Shown: one piece after another, positions 63,715-64,000 of the stretch
How positions within the stretch are numbered: the first letter of the stretch is position 1
Layout: each line of letters starts with the position of its first letter
Assembly (NCBI GenBank): GCA_028281765.1
Contig: JANQJF010000076.1
Location: forward strand, 1-64,000
Source: Planctomycetota bacterium
GTDB taxonomy: Bacteria; Planctomycetota; UBA1135; UBA2386
Length of the DNA stretch: 64,000 bases
Reading direction: 5' to 3'
Translations under genes and position numbers: made by a program
The notes under the pieces: model-generated
The model's input: only the letters and a program-made list of their open reading frames with translations
Database searches by the model: none
What the model was told of the DNA's origin: nothing

Positions 63715-64000
63715 CTACTTCTCGCGCAGCGCGCCGATGAGCTTCGCGAGGTCGTCGCCGTGCGTGCGCACGCCGACCTTCGGCGCGATGTGCCGCAGCA
63801 CGCCCGCGTCGTCGATCACGAACGTGACGCGCCGCGCGAAACCGCGGCCGTGCAGCACGCCGAACTTCTTGGCGACGCTCGCATCGGGATCGCTGAGCAG
63901 CGCGAAGTTGAGCTTCTGGTCCTTGTGAAAGGCAGCTTGTTTCTGCACGTCATCGGTGCTGATCCCGAACACACGCACGCCGAGTTTCTCGAACGGATTC
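63715..64000 (-). CDS. peroxiredoxin (BCP/AhpC-TSA family), 5' partial
   Basis: The frame is open to the right window edge. Visible residues NPFEKLGVRVFGISTDD, KDQKLNFALLSDPDASVAKKFGV, RVTFVIDDAGVLRHI and GDDLAKLIGAL are the C-terminal half of a BCP-type peroxiredoxin, which reduces peroxides through a Cys in the missing N-terminal part. The peroxidatic Cys cannot be checked here. Cytosolic by sequence. Confidence 0.88.
   Translation of the reverse strand, partial: NPFEKLGVRVFGISTDDVQKQAAFHKDQKLNFALLSDPDASVAKKFGVLHGRGFARRVTFVIDDAGVLRHIAPKVGVRTHGDDLAKLIGALREK

Overview
The window is very GC-rich DNA, densely coded on both strands, most likely from a member of the Planctomycetota. The basis is the gene content rather than any marker gene: a CxPxR sulfatase, a SUMF1-domain protein, ECF sigma factors fused to membrane and carboxypeptidase-regulatory-like domains, a CHAT protease beside an ECF sigma factor, a membrane Ser/Thr kinase, ELWxxDGT and FG-GAP surface proteins, and exported proteins that share a C-terminal module. 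KdsA and a KDO pathway imply an outer membrane. No rRNA, tRNA, CRISPR array, integrase or intact insertion sequence was seen.

Layout. 1-3.8 kb: a VWA membrane protein cut by the left edge, miaE and a lipase-like hydrolase. 4-6.1 kb: a large exported protein, possibly a polysaccharide lyase. 6.4-10.2 kb: sdhCAB and mogA, each overlapping the next. 10.2-14.9 kb: a sigma factor fused to a membrane-anchored domain, an exported amidohydrolase and a DUF1697 protein. 15-17.6 kb: two paralogous exported proteins. 17.6-20.2 kb: a complete EF-P beta-lysylation module (epmB, efp, epmA). 20.4-24.1 kb: a DUF899 protein, a metalloprotease-like protein and a sulfatase. 24.1-26.5 kb: a possible CHAT remnant, an H-NOX sensor and its hybrid histidine kinase. 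26.7-29.5 kb: a TPR lipoprotein and an AcuC-like deacetylase. 29.6-33.8 kb: ECF sigma factor, one-pass membrane putative anti-sigma factor and TPR/CHAT protease-like protein. 33.8-42.9 kb: an FG-GAP protein, a membrane protein with carboxypeptidase-regulatory-like domains, a second sigma fusion and an exported protein. 43.2-49.7 kb: dagK-like, kdsA and a Ser/Thr kinase on one strand, then RmlD-like, VOC, LsrF-like and RmlC-like genes. 49.9-54.2 kb: a SUMF1-domain protein, a HD-GYP response regulator and an RluA-family pseudouridine synthase. 54.5-60.3 kb: an ELWxxDGT protein, a bifunctional rhamnulose-1-phosphate aldolase/dehydrogenase and an ABC exporter pair. 60.3-64 kb: an Ig-like repeat lipoprotein, a propeller fragment and a peroxiredoxin cut by the right edge.

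The most interesting unit is the sigma factor / membrane protein / CHAT cluster at 29.6-33.8 kb. Its architecture would allow a CHAT protease, placed on the far side of the inner membrane, to cut the outer domain of an anti-sigma factor and release the sigma factor. Two further sigma factors are fused directly to membrane-anchored domains and share a junction motif, so signalling from envelope to sigma factor is a theme of the window.

The intergenic DNA is also unusual. Three loci carry the same variable-number hexamer element (CTGCGC)n between conserved flanks, three carry nested GTGCCC hairpins, and three carry a palindromic element with AGTGGGG ends. Nearly all lie just past gene 3' ends. 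One perfect 22-bp inverted repeat straddles the stop codon of the pseudouridine synthase gene.
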